DNA from: Pratylenchus scribneri
Taxonomy: Eukaryota; Nematoda; Chromadorea; Rhabditida; Pratylenchidae
Direction of reading: 5' to 3'
DNA: 64,000 nt
Assembly (NCBI GenBank): GCA_030063045.1
Contig: JAQSEB010000097.1
Span: forward strand, 62,001 to 126,000
How positions within the stretch are numbered: position 1 is the stretch's first letter; every line of letters starts with the position of its first letter. The position numbers and the translations under genes are program-made. Below the pieces are notes generated by a model, which saw only the letters and a list, made by a program, of their open reading frames with translations, was not told where the DNA came from and ran no database searches. Shown in pieces: positions 28,247 through 43,000 of this stretch.

Positions 28247-31200
28247 TTAATTAGATTAGTCAATTGAAATGCTTTTCATTTAGGTGAAAATACTGGAAAT
28301 TTTTGAAAATTTTTAAAAAAAAAAATTTTACAAAAATTCTTAGATACATTTTTCTTATTTCTTTAGGGAATATTTTTTATTATCAATTAATCATATTCAT
28401 TTCGGAATAATCAATTAGATTAGTCAATTGAAATGCTTTTCATTTAGGTGAAAATACTGGAAATTTTTGAAAATTTTTAAAAAAAAATTTTGCAAAAATT
28501 CTTAGATACATTTTTCTTATTTCTTTAGGGAATATTTTTTATTATCAATTAATCATATTCTTTTTGGAATAATTAATTAGATTAGTCAATTGAAATGCTT
28601 TTCATTTAGGTGAAAATACTGGAAATTTTTGAAAATTTTTAAAAAAAAATTTTGCAAAAATTCTTAGATACATTTTTCTTATTTCTTTAGGGAATATTTT
28701 TTATTATCAATTAATCATATTCTTTTTGGAATAATTAATTAGATTAGTCAATTGAAATGCTTTTCATTTAGGTGAAAATACTGGAAATTTTTGAAAATTT
28801 TTAAAAAAAAATTTTGCAAAAATTCTTAGTTACATTTTTCTTATTTCTTTAGGGAATATTTTTTATTATCAATTAATCATATTCTTTTTGGAATAATTAA
28901 TTAGATTAGTCAATTGAAATGCTTTTCATTTAGGTGAAAATACTGGAAATTTTTGAAAATTTTTAAAAAAAAATTTTGCAAAAATTCTTAGATACATTTT
29001 TCTTATTTCTTTAGTATATATTTTTTATTATCAATTAATCATATTCTTTTTGGAATAATCAATTAGATTAGTCAATTGAAATGGTTTTCATTTAGGTGAA
29101 AATACTGGAAATTTTTGAAAATTTTTAAAAAAAAAATTTTACAAAAATTCTTAGATACATTTTTCTTATTTCTTTAGGGAATATTTTTTATTATCAATTA
29201 ATCATATTCATTTCGGAATAATTAATTAGATTAGTCAATTGAAATGCTTTTCATTTAGGTGAAAATACTGGAAATTTTTGAAAATTTTTAAAAAAAAATT
29301 TTGCAAAAATTCTTAGATACATTTTTCTTATTTCTTTAGGGAATATTTTTTATTATCAATTAATCATATTCTTTTTGGAATAATTAATTAGATTAGTCAA
29401 TTGAAATGCTTTTCATTTAGGTGAAAATACTGGAAATTTTTGAAAATTTTTAAAAAAAAATTTTGCAAAAATTCATAGATACATTTTTCTTATTTCTTTA
29501 GGGAATATTTTTTATTATCAATTAATCATATTCTTTTTGGAATAATTAATTAGATTAGTCAATTGAAATGGTTTTCATTTAGGTGAAAATACTGGAAATT
29601 TTTGAAAATTTTTAAAAAAAAATTTTACAAAAATTCTTAGATACATTTTTCTTATTTCTTTAGGGAATATTTTTTATTATCAATTAATCATATTCTTTTT
29701 GGAATAATTAATTAGATTAGTCAATTGAAATGCTTTTCATTTAGGTGAAAATACTGGAAATTTTTGAAAATTTTTAAAAAAAAATTTTGCAAAAATTCTT
29801 AGATACATTTTTCTTATTTCTTTAGGGAATATTTTTTATTATCAATTAATCATATTCTTTTTGGAATAATCAATTAGATTAGTCAATTGAAATGGTTTTC
29901 ATTTAGGTGAAAATACTGGAAATTTTTGAAAATTTTTAAAAAAAAATTTTGCAAAAATTCTTAGATACATTTTTCTTATTTCTTTAGGGAATATTTTTTA
30001 TTATCAATTAATCATATTCTTTTTGGAATAATTAATTAGATTAGTCAATTGAAATGCTTTTCATTTAGGTGAAAATACTGGAAATTTTTGAAAATTTTTA
30101 AAAAAAAATTTTGCAAAAATTCTTAGATACATTTTTCTTATTTCTTTAGGGAATATTTTTTATTATCAATTAATCATATTCTTTTTGGAATAATTAATTA
30201 GATTAGTCAATTGAAATGCTTTTCATTTAGGTGAAAATACTGGAAATTTTTGAAAATTTTTAAAAAAAAAATTTTACAAAAATTCTTAGATACATTTTTC
30301 TTATTTCTTTAGGGAATATTTTTTATTATCAATTAATCATATTCATTTCGGAATAATTAATTAGATTAGTCAATTGAAATGCTTTTCATTTAGGTGAAAA
30401 TACTGGAAATTTTTGAAAATTTTTAAAAAAAAATTTTGCAAAAATTCTTAGATACATTTTTCTTATTTCTTTAGGGAATATTTTTTATTATCAATTAATC
30501 ATATTCTTTTTGGAATAATCAATTAGATTAGTCAATTGAAATGGTTTTCATTTAGGTGAAAATACTGGAAATTTTTGAAAATTTTTAAAAAAAAATTTTA
30601 CAAAAATTCTTAGATACATTTTTCTTATTTCTTTAGGGAATATTTTTTATTATCAATTAATCATATTCATTTCGGAATAATTAATTAGATTAGTCAATTG
30701 AAATGCTTTTCATTTAGGTGAAAATACTGGAAATTTTTGAAAATTTTTAAAAAAAAATTTTGCAAAAATTCTTAGATACATTTTTCTTATTTCTTTAGGG
30801 AATATTTTTTATTATCAATTAATCATATTCTTTTTGGAATAATTAATTAGATTAGTCAATTGAAATGGTTTTCATTTAGGTGAAAATACTGGAAATTTTT
30901 GAAAATTTTTAAAAAAAAATTTTGCAAAAATTCTTAGATACATTTTTCTTATTTCTTTAGGGAATATTTTTTATTATCAATTAATCATATTCTTTTTGGA
31001 ATAATTAATTAGATTAGTCAATTGAAATGCTTTTCATTTAGGTGAAAATACTGGAAATTTTTGAAAATTTTTAAAAAAAAATTTTGCAAAAATTCTTAGA
31101 TACATTTTTCTTATTTCTTTAGGGAATATTTTTTATTATCAATTAATCATATTCTTTTTGGAATAATTAATTAGATTAGTCAATTGAAATGGTTTTCATT

Positions 31201-34200
31201 TAGGTGAAAATACTGGAAATTTTTGAAAATTTTTAAAAAAAAATTTTACAAAAATTCTTAGATACATTTTTCTTATTTCTTTAGGGAATATTTTTTATTA
31301 TCAATTAATCATATTCATTTCGGAATAATTAATTAGATTAGTCAATTGAAATGCTTTTCATTTAGGTGAAAATACTGGAAATTTTTGAAAATTTTTAAAA
31401 AAAAATTTTGCAAAAATTCTTAGATACATTTTTCTTATTTCTTTAGGGAATATTTTTTATTATCAATTAATCATATTCTTTTTGGAATAATTAATTAGAT
31501 TAGTCAATTGAAATGCTTTTCATTTAGGTGAAAATACTGGAAATTTTTGAAAATTTTTAAAAAAAAATTTTGCAAAAATTCTTAGATACATTTTTCTTAT
31601 TTCTTTAGGGAATATTTTTTATTATCAATTAATCATATTCTTTTTGGAATAATTAATTAGATTAGTCAATTGAAATGGTTTTCATTTAGGTGAAAATACT
31701 GGAAATTTTTGAAAATTTTTAAAAAAAAATTTTGCAAAAATTCTTAGATACATTTTTCTTATTTCTTTAGGGAATATTTTTTATTATCAATTAATCATAT
31801 TCTTTTTGGAATAATTAATTAGATTAGTCAATTGAAATGCTTTTCATTTAGGTGAAAATACTGGAAATTTTTGAAAATTTTTAAAAAAAAATTTTACAAA
31901 AATTCTTAGATAACTTTTTCTTATTTCTTTAGGGAATATTTTTTATTATCAATTAATCATATTCTTTTTGGAATAATTAATTAGATTAGTCAATTGAAAT
32001 GCTTTTCATTTAGGTGAAAATACTGGAAATTTTTGAAAATTTTTAAAAAAAAATTTTACAAAAATTCTTAGATACATTTTTCTTATTTCTTTAGGGAATA
32101 TTTTTTATTATCAATTAATCATATTCTTTTTGGAATAATCAATTAGATTAGTCAATTGAAATGGTTTTCATTTAGGTGAAAATACTGGAAATTTTTGAAA
32201 ATTTTTAAAAAAAAATTTTACAAAAATTCTTAGATACATTTTTCTTATTTCTTTAGGGAATATTTTTTATTATCAATTAATCATATTCATTTCGGAATAA
32301 TCAATTAGATTAGTCAATTGAAATGCTTTTCATTTAGGTGAAAATACTGGAAATTTTTGAAAATTTTTAAAAAAAAATTTTACAAAAATTCTTAGATACA
32401 TTTTTCTTATTTCTTTAGGGAATATTTTTTATTATCAATTAATCATATTCTTTTTGGAATAATTAATTAGATTAGTCAATTGAAATGCTTTTCATTTAGG
32501 TGAAAATACTGGAAATTTTTGAAAATTTTTAAAAAAAAATTTTGCAAAAATTCTTAGATACATTTTTCTTATTTCTTTAGGGAATATTTTTTATTATCAA
32601 TTAATCATATTCTTTTTGGAATAATTAATTAGATTAGTCAATTGAAATGCTTTTCATTTAGGTGAAAATACTGGAAATTTTTGAAAATTTTTAAAAAAAA
32701 ATTTTACAAAAATTCTTAGATACATTTTTCTTATTTCTTTAGGGAATATTTTTTATTATCAATTAATCATATTCTTTTTGGAATAATTAATTAGATTAGT
32801 CAATTGAAATGCTTTTCATTTAGGTGAAAATACTGGAAATTTTTGAAAATTTTTAAAAAAAAATTTTGCAAAAATTCTTAGATACATTTTTCTTATTTCT
32901 TTAGGGAATATTTTTTATTATCAATTAATCATATTCTTTTTGGAATAATTAATTAGATTAGTCAATTGAAATGCTTTTCATTTAGGTGAAAATACTGGAA
33001 ATTTTTGAAAATTTTTAAAAAAAAATTTTGCAAAAATTCTTAGATACATTTTTCTTATTTCTTTAGGGAATATTTTTTATTATCAATTAATCATATTCTT
33101 TTTGGAATAATCAATTAGATTAGTCAATTGAAATGGTTTTCATTTAGGTGAAAATACTGGAAATTTTTGAAAATTTTTAAAAAAAAATTTTACAAAAATT
33201 TTTAGATACATTTTTCTTATTTCTTTAGGGAATATTTTTTATTATCAATTAATCATATTCTTTTTGGAATAATCAATTAGATTAGTCAATTGAAATGGTT
33301 TTCATTTAGGTGAAAATACTGGAAATTTTTGAAAATTTTTAAAAAAAAATTTTACAAAAATTCTTAGATACATTTTTCTTATTTCTTTAGGGAATATTTT
33401 TTATTATCAATTAATCATATTCTTTTTGGAATAATTAATTAGATTAGTCAATTGAAATGCTTTTCATTTAGGTGAAAATACTGGAAATTTTTGAAAATTT
33501 TTAAAAAAAAATTTTGCAAAAATTCTTAGATACATTTTTCTTATTTCTTTAGGGAATATTTTTTATTATCAATTAATCATATTCTTTTTGGAATAATTAA
33601 TTAGATTAGTCAATTGAAATGGTTTTCATTTAGGTGAAAATACTGGAAATTTTTGAAAATTTTTAAAAAAAAATTTTGCAAAAATTCTTAGATACATTTT
33701 TCTTATTTCTTTAGGGAATATTTTTTATTATCAATTAATCATATTCTTTTTGGAATAATTAATTAGATTAGTCAATTGAAATGCTTTTCATTTAGGTGAA
33801 AATACTGGAAATTTTTGAAAATTTTTAAAAAAAAATTTTACAAAAATTCTTAGATAACTTTTTCTTATTTCTTTAGGGAATATTTTTTATTATCAATTAA
33901 TCATATTCTTTTTGGAATAATTAATTAGATTAGTCAATTGAAATGCTTTTCATTTAGGTGAAAATACTGGAAATTTTTGAAAATTTTTAAAAAAAAATTT
34001 TACAAAAATTCTTAGATACATTTTTCTTATTTCTTTAGGGAATATTTTTTATTATCAATTAATCATATTCTTTTTGGAATAATCAATTAGATTAGTCAAT
34101 TGAAATGGTTTTCATTTAGGTGAAAATACTGGAAATTTTTGAAAATTTTTAAAAAAAAATTTTACAAAAATTCTTAGATACATTTTTCTTATTTCTTTAG

Positions 34201-37200
34201 GGAATATTTTTTATTATCAATTAATCATATTCATTTCGGAATAATCAATTAGATTAGTCAATTGAAATGCTTTTCATTTAGGTGAAAATACTGGAAATTT
34301 TTGAAAATTTTTAAAAAAAAATTTTACAAAAATTCTTAGATACATTTTTCTTATTTCTTTAGGGAATATTTTTTATTATCAATTAATCATATTCTTTTTG
34401 GAATAATTAATTAGATTAGTCAATTGAAATGCTTTTCATTTAGGTGAAAATACTGGAAATTTTTGAAAATTTTTAAAAAAAAATTTTGCAAAAATTCTTA
34501 GATACATTTTTCTTATTTCTTTAGGGAATATTTTTTATTATCAATTAATCATATTCTTTTTGGAATAATTAATTAGATTAGTCAATTGAAATGCTTTTCA
34601 TTTAGGTGAAAATACTGGAAATTTTTGAAAATTTTTAAAAAAAAATTTTACAAAAATTCTTAGATACATTTTTCTTATTTCTTTAGGGAATATTTTTTAT
34701 TATCAATTAATCATATTCTTTTTGGAATAATTAATTAGATTAGTCAATTGAAATGCTTTTCATTTAGGTGAAAATACTGGAAATTTTTGAAAATTTTTAA
34801 AAAAAAATTTTGCAAAAATTCTTAGATACATTTTTCTTATTTCTTTAGGGAATATTTTTTATTATCAATTAATCATATTCTTTTTGGAATAATTAATTAG
34901 ATTAGTCAATTGAAATGCTTTTCATTTAGGTGAAAATACTGGAAATTTTTGAAAATTTTTAAAAAAAAATTTTGCAAAAATTCTTAGATACATTTTTCTT
35001 ATTTCTTTAGGGAATATTTTTTATTATCAATTAATCATATTCTTTTTGGAATAATCAATTAGATTAGTCAATTGAAATGGTTTTCATTTAGGTGAAAATA
35101 CTGGAAATTTTTGAAAATTTTTAAAAAAAAATTTTACAAAAATTTTTAGATACATTTTTCTTATTTCTTTAGGGAATATTTTTTATTATCAATTAATCAT
35201 ATTCTTTTTGGAATAATCAATTAGATTAGTCAATTGAAATGGTTTTCATTTAGGTGAAAATACTGGAAATTTTTGAAAATTTTTAAAAAAAAATTTTACA
35301 AAAATTCTTAGATACATTTTTCTTATTTCTTTAGGGAATATTTTTTATTATCAATTAATCATATTCTTTTTGGAATAATTAATTAGATTAGTCAATTGAA
35401 ATGCTTTTCATTTAGGTGAAAATACTGGAAATTTTTGAAAATTTTTAAAAAAAAATTTTGCAAAAATTCTTAGATACATTTTTCTTATTTCTTTAGGGAA
35501 TATTTTTTATTATCAATTAATCATATTCTTTTTGGAATAATTAATTAGATTAGTCAATTGAAATGGTTTTCATTTAGGTGAAAATACTGGAAATTTTTGA
35601 AAATTTTTAAAAAAAAATTTTGCAAAAATTCTTAGATACATTTTTCTTATTTCTTTAGGGAATATTTTTTATTATCAATTAATCATATTCTTTTTGGAAT
35701 AATTAATTAGATTAGTCAATTGAAATGCTTTTCATTTAGGTGAAAATACTGGAAATTTTTGAAAATTTTTAAAAAAAAATTTTGCAAAAATTCTTAGATA
35801 CATTTTTCTTATTTCTTTAGGGAATATTTTTTATTATCAATTAATCATATTCTTTTTGGAATAATTAATTAGATTAGTCAATTGAAATGGTTTTCATTTA
35901 GGTGAAAATACTGGAAATTTTTGAAAATTTTTAAAAAAAAATTTTGCAAAAATTCTTAGATACATTTTTCTTATTTCTTTAGGGAATATTTTTTATTATC
36001 AATTAATCATATTCTTTTTGGAATAATTAATTAGATTAGTCAATTGAAATGCTTTTCATTTAGGTGAAAATACTGGAAATTTTTGAAAATTTTTAAAAAA
36101 AAATTTTGCAAAAATTCTTAGATACATTTTTCTTATTTCTTTAGGGAATATTTTTTATTATCAATTAATCATATTCTTTTTGGAATAATCAATTAGATTA
36201 GTCAATTGAAATGGTTTTCATTTAGGTGAAAATACTGGAAATTTTTGAAAATTTTTAAAAAAAAATTTTACAAAAATTCTTAGATACATTTTTCTTATTT
36301 CTTTAGGGAATATTTTTTATTATCAATTAATCATATTCTTTTTGGAATAATCAATTAGATTAGTCAATTGAAATGGTTTTCATTTAGGTGAAAATACTGG
36401 AAATTTTTGAAAATTTTTAAAAAAAAATTTTACAAAAATTCTTAGATACATTTTTCTTATTTCTTTAGGGAATATTTTTTATTATCAATTAATCATATTC
36501 TTTTTGGAATAATTAATTAGATTAGTCAATTGAAATGCTTTTCATTTAGGTGAAAATACTGGAAATTTTTGAAAATTTTTAAAAAAAAATTTTGCAAAAA
36601 TTCTTAGATACATTTTTCTTATTTCTTTAGGGAATATTTTTTATTATCAATTAATCATATTCTTTTTGGAATAATTAATTAGATTAGTCAATTGAAATGG
36701 TTTTCATTTAGGTGAAAATACTGGAAATTTTTGAAAATTTTTAAAATTTTGCAAAAATTCTTAGATACATTTTTCTTATTTCTTTAGGGAATATTTTTTA
36801 TTATCAATTAATCATATTCTTTTTGGAATAATTAATTAGATTAGTCAATTGAAATGCTTTTCATTTAGGTGAAAATACTGGAAATTTTTGAAAATTTTTA
36901 AAAAAAAATTTTGCAAAAATTCTTAGATACATTTTTCTTATTTCTTTAGGGAATATTTTTTATTATCAATTAATCATATTCTTTTTGGAATAATTAATTA
37001 GATTAGTCAATTGAAATGGTTTTCATTTAGGTGAAAATACTGGAAATTTTTGAAAATTTTTAAAAAAAAATTTTGCAAAAATTCTTAGATACATTTTTCT
37101 TATTTCTTTAGGGAATATTTTTTATTATCAATTAATCATATTCTTTTTGGAATAATTAATTAGATTAGTCAATTGAAATGGTTTTCATTTAGGTGAAAAT

Positions 37201-40200
37201 ACTGGAAATTTTTGAAAATTTTTAAAAAAAAATTTTGCAAAAATTCTTAGATACATTTTTCTTATTTCTTTAGGGAATATTTTTTATTATCAATTAATCA
37301 TATTCTTTTTGGAATAATTAATTAGATTAGTCAATTGAAATGGTTTTCATTTAGGTGAAAATACTGGAAATTTTTGAAAATTTTTAAAAAAAAATTTTGC
37401 AAAAATTCTTAGATACATTTTTCTTATTTCTTTAGGGAATATTTTTTATTATCAATTAATCATATTCATTTCGGAATAATTAATTAGATTAGTCAATTGA
37501 AATGGTTTTCATTTAGGTGAAAATACTGGAAATTTTTGAAAATTTTTAAAAAAAAATTTTGCAAAAATTCTTAGATACATTTTTCTTATTTCTTTAGGGA
37601 ATATTTTTTATTATCAATTAATCATATTCTTTTTGGAATAATTAATTAGATTAGTCAATTGAAATGGTTTTCATTTAGGTGAAAATACTGGAAATTTTTG
37701 AAAATTTTTAAAAAAAAATTTTGCAAAAATTCTTAGATACATTTTTCTTATTTCTTTAGGGAATATTTTTTATTATCAATTAATCATATTCTTTTTGGAA
37801 TAATTAATTAGATTAGTCAATTGAAATGGTTTTCATTTAGGTGAAAATACTGGAAATTTTTGAAAATTTTTAAAAAAAAATTTTGCAAAAATTCTTAGAT
37901 ACATTTTTCTTATTTCTTTAGGGAATATTTTTTATTATCAATTAATCATATTCTTTTTGGAATAATTAATTAGATTAGTCAATTGAAATGGTTTTCATTT
38001 AGGTGAAAATACTGGAAATTTTTGAAAATTTTTAAAAAAAAATTTTGCAAAAATTCTTAGATATATTTTTCTTATTTCTTTAGGGAATATTTTTTATTAT
38101 CAATTAATCATATTCTTTTTGGAATAATTAATTAGATTAGTCAATTGAAATGGTTTTCATTTAGGTGAAAATACTGGAAATTTTTGAAAATTTTTAAAAA
38201 AAAATTTTACAAAAATTCTTAGATACATTTTTCTTATTTCTTTAGGGAATATTTTTTATTATCAATTAATCATATTCATTTCGGAATAATTAATTAGATT
38301 AGTCAATTGAAATGCTTTTCATTTAGGTGAAAATACTGGAAATTTTTGAAAATTTTTAAAAAAAAATTTTGCAAAAATTCTTAGATACATTTTTCTTATT
38401 TCTTTAGGGAATATTTTTTATTATCAATTAATCATATTCTTTTTGGAATAATCAATTAGATTAGTCAATTGAAATGGTTTTCATTTAGGTGTAAATACTG
38501 GAAATTTTTGAAAATTTTTAAAAAAAAAATTTTACAAAAATTCTTAGATACATTTTTCTTATTTCTTTAGGGAATATTTTTTATTATCAATTAATCATAT
38601 TCATTTCGGAATAATTAATTAGATTAGTCAATTGAAATGCTTTTCATTTAGGTGAAAATACTGGAAATTTTTGAAAATTTTTAAAAAAAAATTTTGCAAA
38701 AATTCTTAGATACATTTTTCTTATTTCTTTAGGGAATATTTTTTATTATCAATTAATCATATTCTTTTTGGAATAATTAATTAGATTAGTCAATTGAAAT
38801 GGTTTTCATTTAGGTGAAAATACTGGAAATTTTTGAAAATTTTTAAAAAAAAATTTTGCAAAAATTCTTAGATACATTTTTCTTATTTCTTTAGGGAATA
38901 TTTTTTATTATCAATTATTCATATTCTTTTCGGAATAATTAATTAGATTAGTCAATTGAAATGGTTTTCATTTAGGTGAAAATACTGGAAATTTTTGAAA
39001 ATTTTTAAAAAAAAATTTTGCAAAAATTCTTAGATACATTTTTCTTATTTCTTTAGGGAATATTTTTTATTATCAATTATTCATATTCTTTTCGGAATAA
39101 TTAATTAGATTAGTCAATTGAAATGGTTTTCATTTAGGTGAAAATACTGGAAATTTTTGAAAATTTTTAAAAAAAAATTTTGCAAAAATTCTTAGATACA
39201 TTTTTCTTATTTCTTTAGGGAATATTTTTTATTATCAATTAATCATATTCTTTTCGGAATAATTAATTAGATTAGTCAATTGAAATGGTTTTCATTTAGG
39301 TGAAAATACTGGAAATTTTTGAAAATTTTTAAAAAAAAATTTTGCAAAAATTCTTAGATACATTTTTCTTATTTCTTTAGGGAATATTTTTTATTATCAA
39401 TTAATCATATTCTTTTTGGAATAATTAATTAGATTAGTCAATTGAAATGCTTTTCATTTAGGTGAAAATACTGGAAATTTTTGAAAATTTTTAAAAAAAA
39501 ATTTTGCAAAAATTCTTAGATACATTTTTCTTATTTCTTTAGGGAATATTTTTTATTATCAATTAATCATATTCTTTTTGGAATAATTAATTAGATTAGT
39601 CAATTGAAATGGTTTTCATTTAGGTGAAAATACTGGAAATTTTTGAAAATTTTTAAAAAAAAATTTTGCAAAAATTCTTAGATACATTTTTCTTATTTCT
39701 TTAGGGAATATTTTTTATTATCAATTAATCATATTCTTTTTGGAATAATTAATTAGATTAGTCAATTGAAATGCTTTTCATTTAGGTGAAAATACTGGAA
39801 ATTTTTGAAAATTTTTAAAAAAAAATTTTGCAAAAATTCTTAGATACATTTTTCTTATTTCTTTAGGGAATATTTTTTATTATCAATTAATCATATTCTT
39901 TTTGGAATAATCAATTAGATTAGTCAATTGAAATGGTTTTCATTTAGGTGAAAATACTGGAAATTTTTGAAAATTTTTAAAAAAAATTTTACAAAAATTC
40001 TTAGATACATTTTTCTTATTTCTTTAGGGAATATTTTTTATTATCAATTAATCATATTCTTTTTGGAATAATTAATTAGATTAGTCAATTGAAATGGTTT
40101 TCATTTAGGTGAAAATACTGGAAATTTTTGAAAATTTTTAAAAAAAAATTTTGCAAAAATTCTTAGATACATTTTTCTTATTTCTTTAGGGAATATTTTT

Positions 40201-43000
40201 TATTATCAATTAATCATATTCTTTTTGGAATAATTAATTAGATTAGTCAATTGAAATGGTTTTCATTTAGGTGAAAATACTGGAAATTTTTGAAAATTTT
40301 TAAAAAAAAATTTTGCAAAAATTCTTAGATACATTTTTCTTATTTCTTTAGGGAATATTTTTTATTATCAATTAATCATATTCTTTTTGGAATAATTAAT
40401 TAGATTAGTCAATTGAAATGCTTTTCATTTAGGTGAAAATACTGGAAATTTTTGAAAATTTTTAAAAAAAAATTTTGCAAAAATTCTTAGATACATTTTT
40501 CTTATTTCTTTAGGGAATATTTTTTATTATCAATTAATCATATTCTTTTTGGAATAATTAATTAGATTAGTCAATTGAAATGGTTTTCATTTAGGTGAAA
40601 ATACTGGAAATTTTTGAAAATTTTTAAAAAAAAATTTTGCAAAAATTCTTAGATACATTTTTCTTATTTCTTTAGGGAATATTTTTTATTATCAATTAAT
40701 CATATTCTTTTTGGAATAATTAATTAGATTAGTCAATTGAAATGCTTTTCATTTAGGTGAAAATACTGGAAATTTTTGAAAATTTTTAAAAAAAAATTTT
40801 GCAAAAATTCTTAGATACATTTTTCTTATTTCTTTAGGGAATATTTTTTATTATCAATTAATCATATTCTTTTTGGAATAATCAATTAGATTAGTCAATT
40901 GAAATGGTTTTCATTTAGGTGAAAATACTGGAAATTTTTGAAAATTTTTAAAAAAAAATTTTACAAAAATTCTTAGATACATTTTTCTTATTTCTTTAGG
41001 GAATATTTTTTATTATCAATTAATCATATTCTTTTCGGAATATTCAATTAGATTAGTCAATTGAAATGCTTTTCATTTAGGTGAAAATACTGGAAATTTT
41101 TGAAAATTTTTAAAAAAAATTTTGCAAAAATTCTTAGATACATTTTTCTTATTTCTTTAGGGAATATTTTTTATTATCAATTAATCATATTCTTTTCGGA
41201 ATATTCAATTAGATTAGTCAATTGAAATGCTTTTCATTTAGGTGAAAATACTGGAAATTTTTGAAAATTTTTAAAAAAAATTTTGCAAAAATTCTTAGAT
41301 ACATTTTTCTTATTTCTTTAGGGAATATTTTTTATTATCAATTAATCATATTCTTTTTGGAATAATTAATTAGATTAGTCAATTGAAATGCTTTTCATTT
41401 AGGTGAAAATACTGGAAATTTTTGAAAATTTTTAAAAAAAAATTTTGCAAAAATTCTTAGATACATTTTTCTTATTTCTTTAGGGAATATTTTTTATTAT
41501 CAATTAATCATATTCATTTCGGAATAATTAATTAGATTAGTCAATTGAAATGCTTTTCATTTAGGTGAAAATACTGGAAATTTTTGAAAATTTTTAAAAA
41601 AAAATTTTGCAAAAATTCTTAGATACATTTTTCTTATTTCTTTAGGGAATATTTTTTATTATCAATTAATCATATTCTTTTTGGAATAATTAATTAGATT
41701 AGTCAATTGAAATGCTTTTCATTTAGGTGAAAATACTGGAAATTTTTGAAAATTTTTAAAAAAAAATTTTACAAAAATTCTTAGATGCATTTTTCTTATT
41801 TCTTTAGGGAATATTTTTTATTATCAATTAATCATATTCTTTTTGGAATAATTAATTAGATTAGTCAATTGAAATGCTTTTCATTTAGGTGAAAATACTG
41901 GAAATTTTTGAAAATTTTTAAAAAAAAATTTTGAAAAAATTCTTAGATACATTTTTCTTATTTCTTTAGGGAATATTTTTTATTATCAATTAATCATATT
42001 CTTTTTGGAATAATTAATTAGATTAGTCAATTGAAATGCTTTTCATTTAGGTGAAAATACTGGAAATTTTTGAAAATTTTTAAAAAAAAATTTTGCAAAA
42101 ATTCTTAGATACATTTTTCTTATTTCTTTAGGGAATATTTTTTATTATCAATTAATCATATTCTTTTTGGAATAATCAATTAGATTAGTCAATTGAAATG
42201 GTTTTCATTTAGGTGAAAATACTGGAAATTTTTGAAAATTTTTAAAAAAAAATTTTACAAAAATTCTTAGATACATTTTTCTTATTTCTTTAGGGAATAT
42301 TTTTTATTATCAATTAATCATATTCATTTCGGAATAATCAATTAGATTAGTCAATTGAAATGCTTTTCATTTAGGTGAAAATACTGGAAATTTTTGAAAA
42401 TTTTTAAAAAAAAATTTTGCAAAAATTCTTAGATACATTTTTCTTATTTCTTTAGGGAATATTTTTTATTATCAATTAATCATATTCTTTTTGGAATAAT
42501 TAATTAGATTAGTCAATTGAAATGCTTTTCATTTAGGTGAAAATACTGGAAATTTTTGAAAATTTTTAAAAAAAAATTTTGCAAAAATTCTTAGATACAT
42601 TTTTCTTATTTCTTTAGGGAATATTTTTTAATATCAATTAATCATATTCTTTTTGGAATAATTAATTAGATTAGTCAATTGAAATGCTTTTCATTTAGGT
42701 GAAAATACTGGAAATTTTTGAAAATTTTTAAAAAAAAATTTTGCAAAAATTCTTAGATACATTTTTCTTATTTCTTTAGGGAATATTTTTTATTATCAAT
42801 TAATCATATTCTTTTTGGAATAATCAATTAGATTAGTCAATTGAAATGGTTTTCATTTAGGTGAAAATACTGGAAATTTTTGAAAATTTTTAAAAAAAAA
42901 TTTTGCAAAAATTCTTAGATACATTTTTCTTATTTCTTTAGGGAATATTTTTTATTATCAATTAATCATATTCTTTTTGGAATAATCAATTAGATTAGTC
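28247..43000 (+). repeat. Satellite domain B, TTTTTGG / TTAATTAG variants
   Basis: From about 28247 nearly all monomers are GATACA type and carry CTTTTTGGAATAATTAATTAG in place of the CG-containing CTTTTCGG or CATTTCGG with ATCAATTAG. TTTTACAAAA is common and ends alternate between GAAATGCTT and GAAATGGTT. Compared with neighbouring domains these are C-to-T (or G-to-A) states at CpG and CpA positions, so the domain looks like one deaminated founder block that was then amplified. One monomer at 36741 has a shortened A-run (TTAAAATTTTGC), and one at 29013 reads TTTAGTATATA instead of TTTAGGGAATA. Confidence 0.85.
31260..35180 (+). repeat. 12-unit (1,944 bp) higher-order repeat, two copies
   Basis: Two rare variants fix the offset. 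TACAAAAATTTTTAGATACA occurs at 33191 and 35135, and a TTTTACAAAA monomer that unusually carries GATAAC occurs near 31895 and 33839. Both pairs are 1,944 bp apart, equal to 12 monomers of 162 bp. The surrounding order of GAAATGC and GAAATGG monomers also agrees. The outer limits are approximate. Confidence 0.8.
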
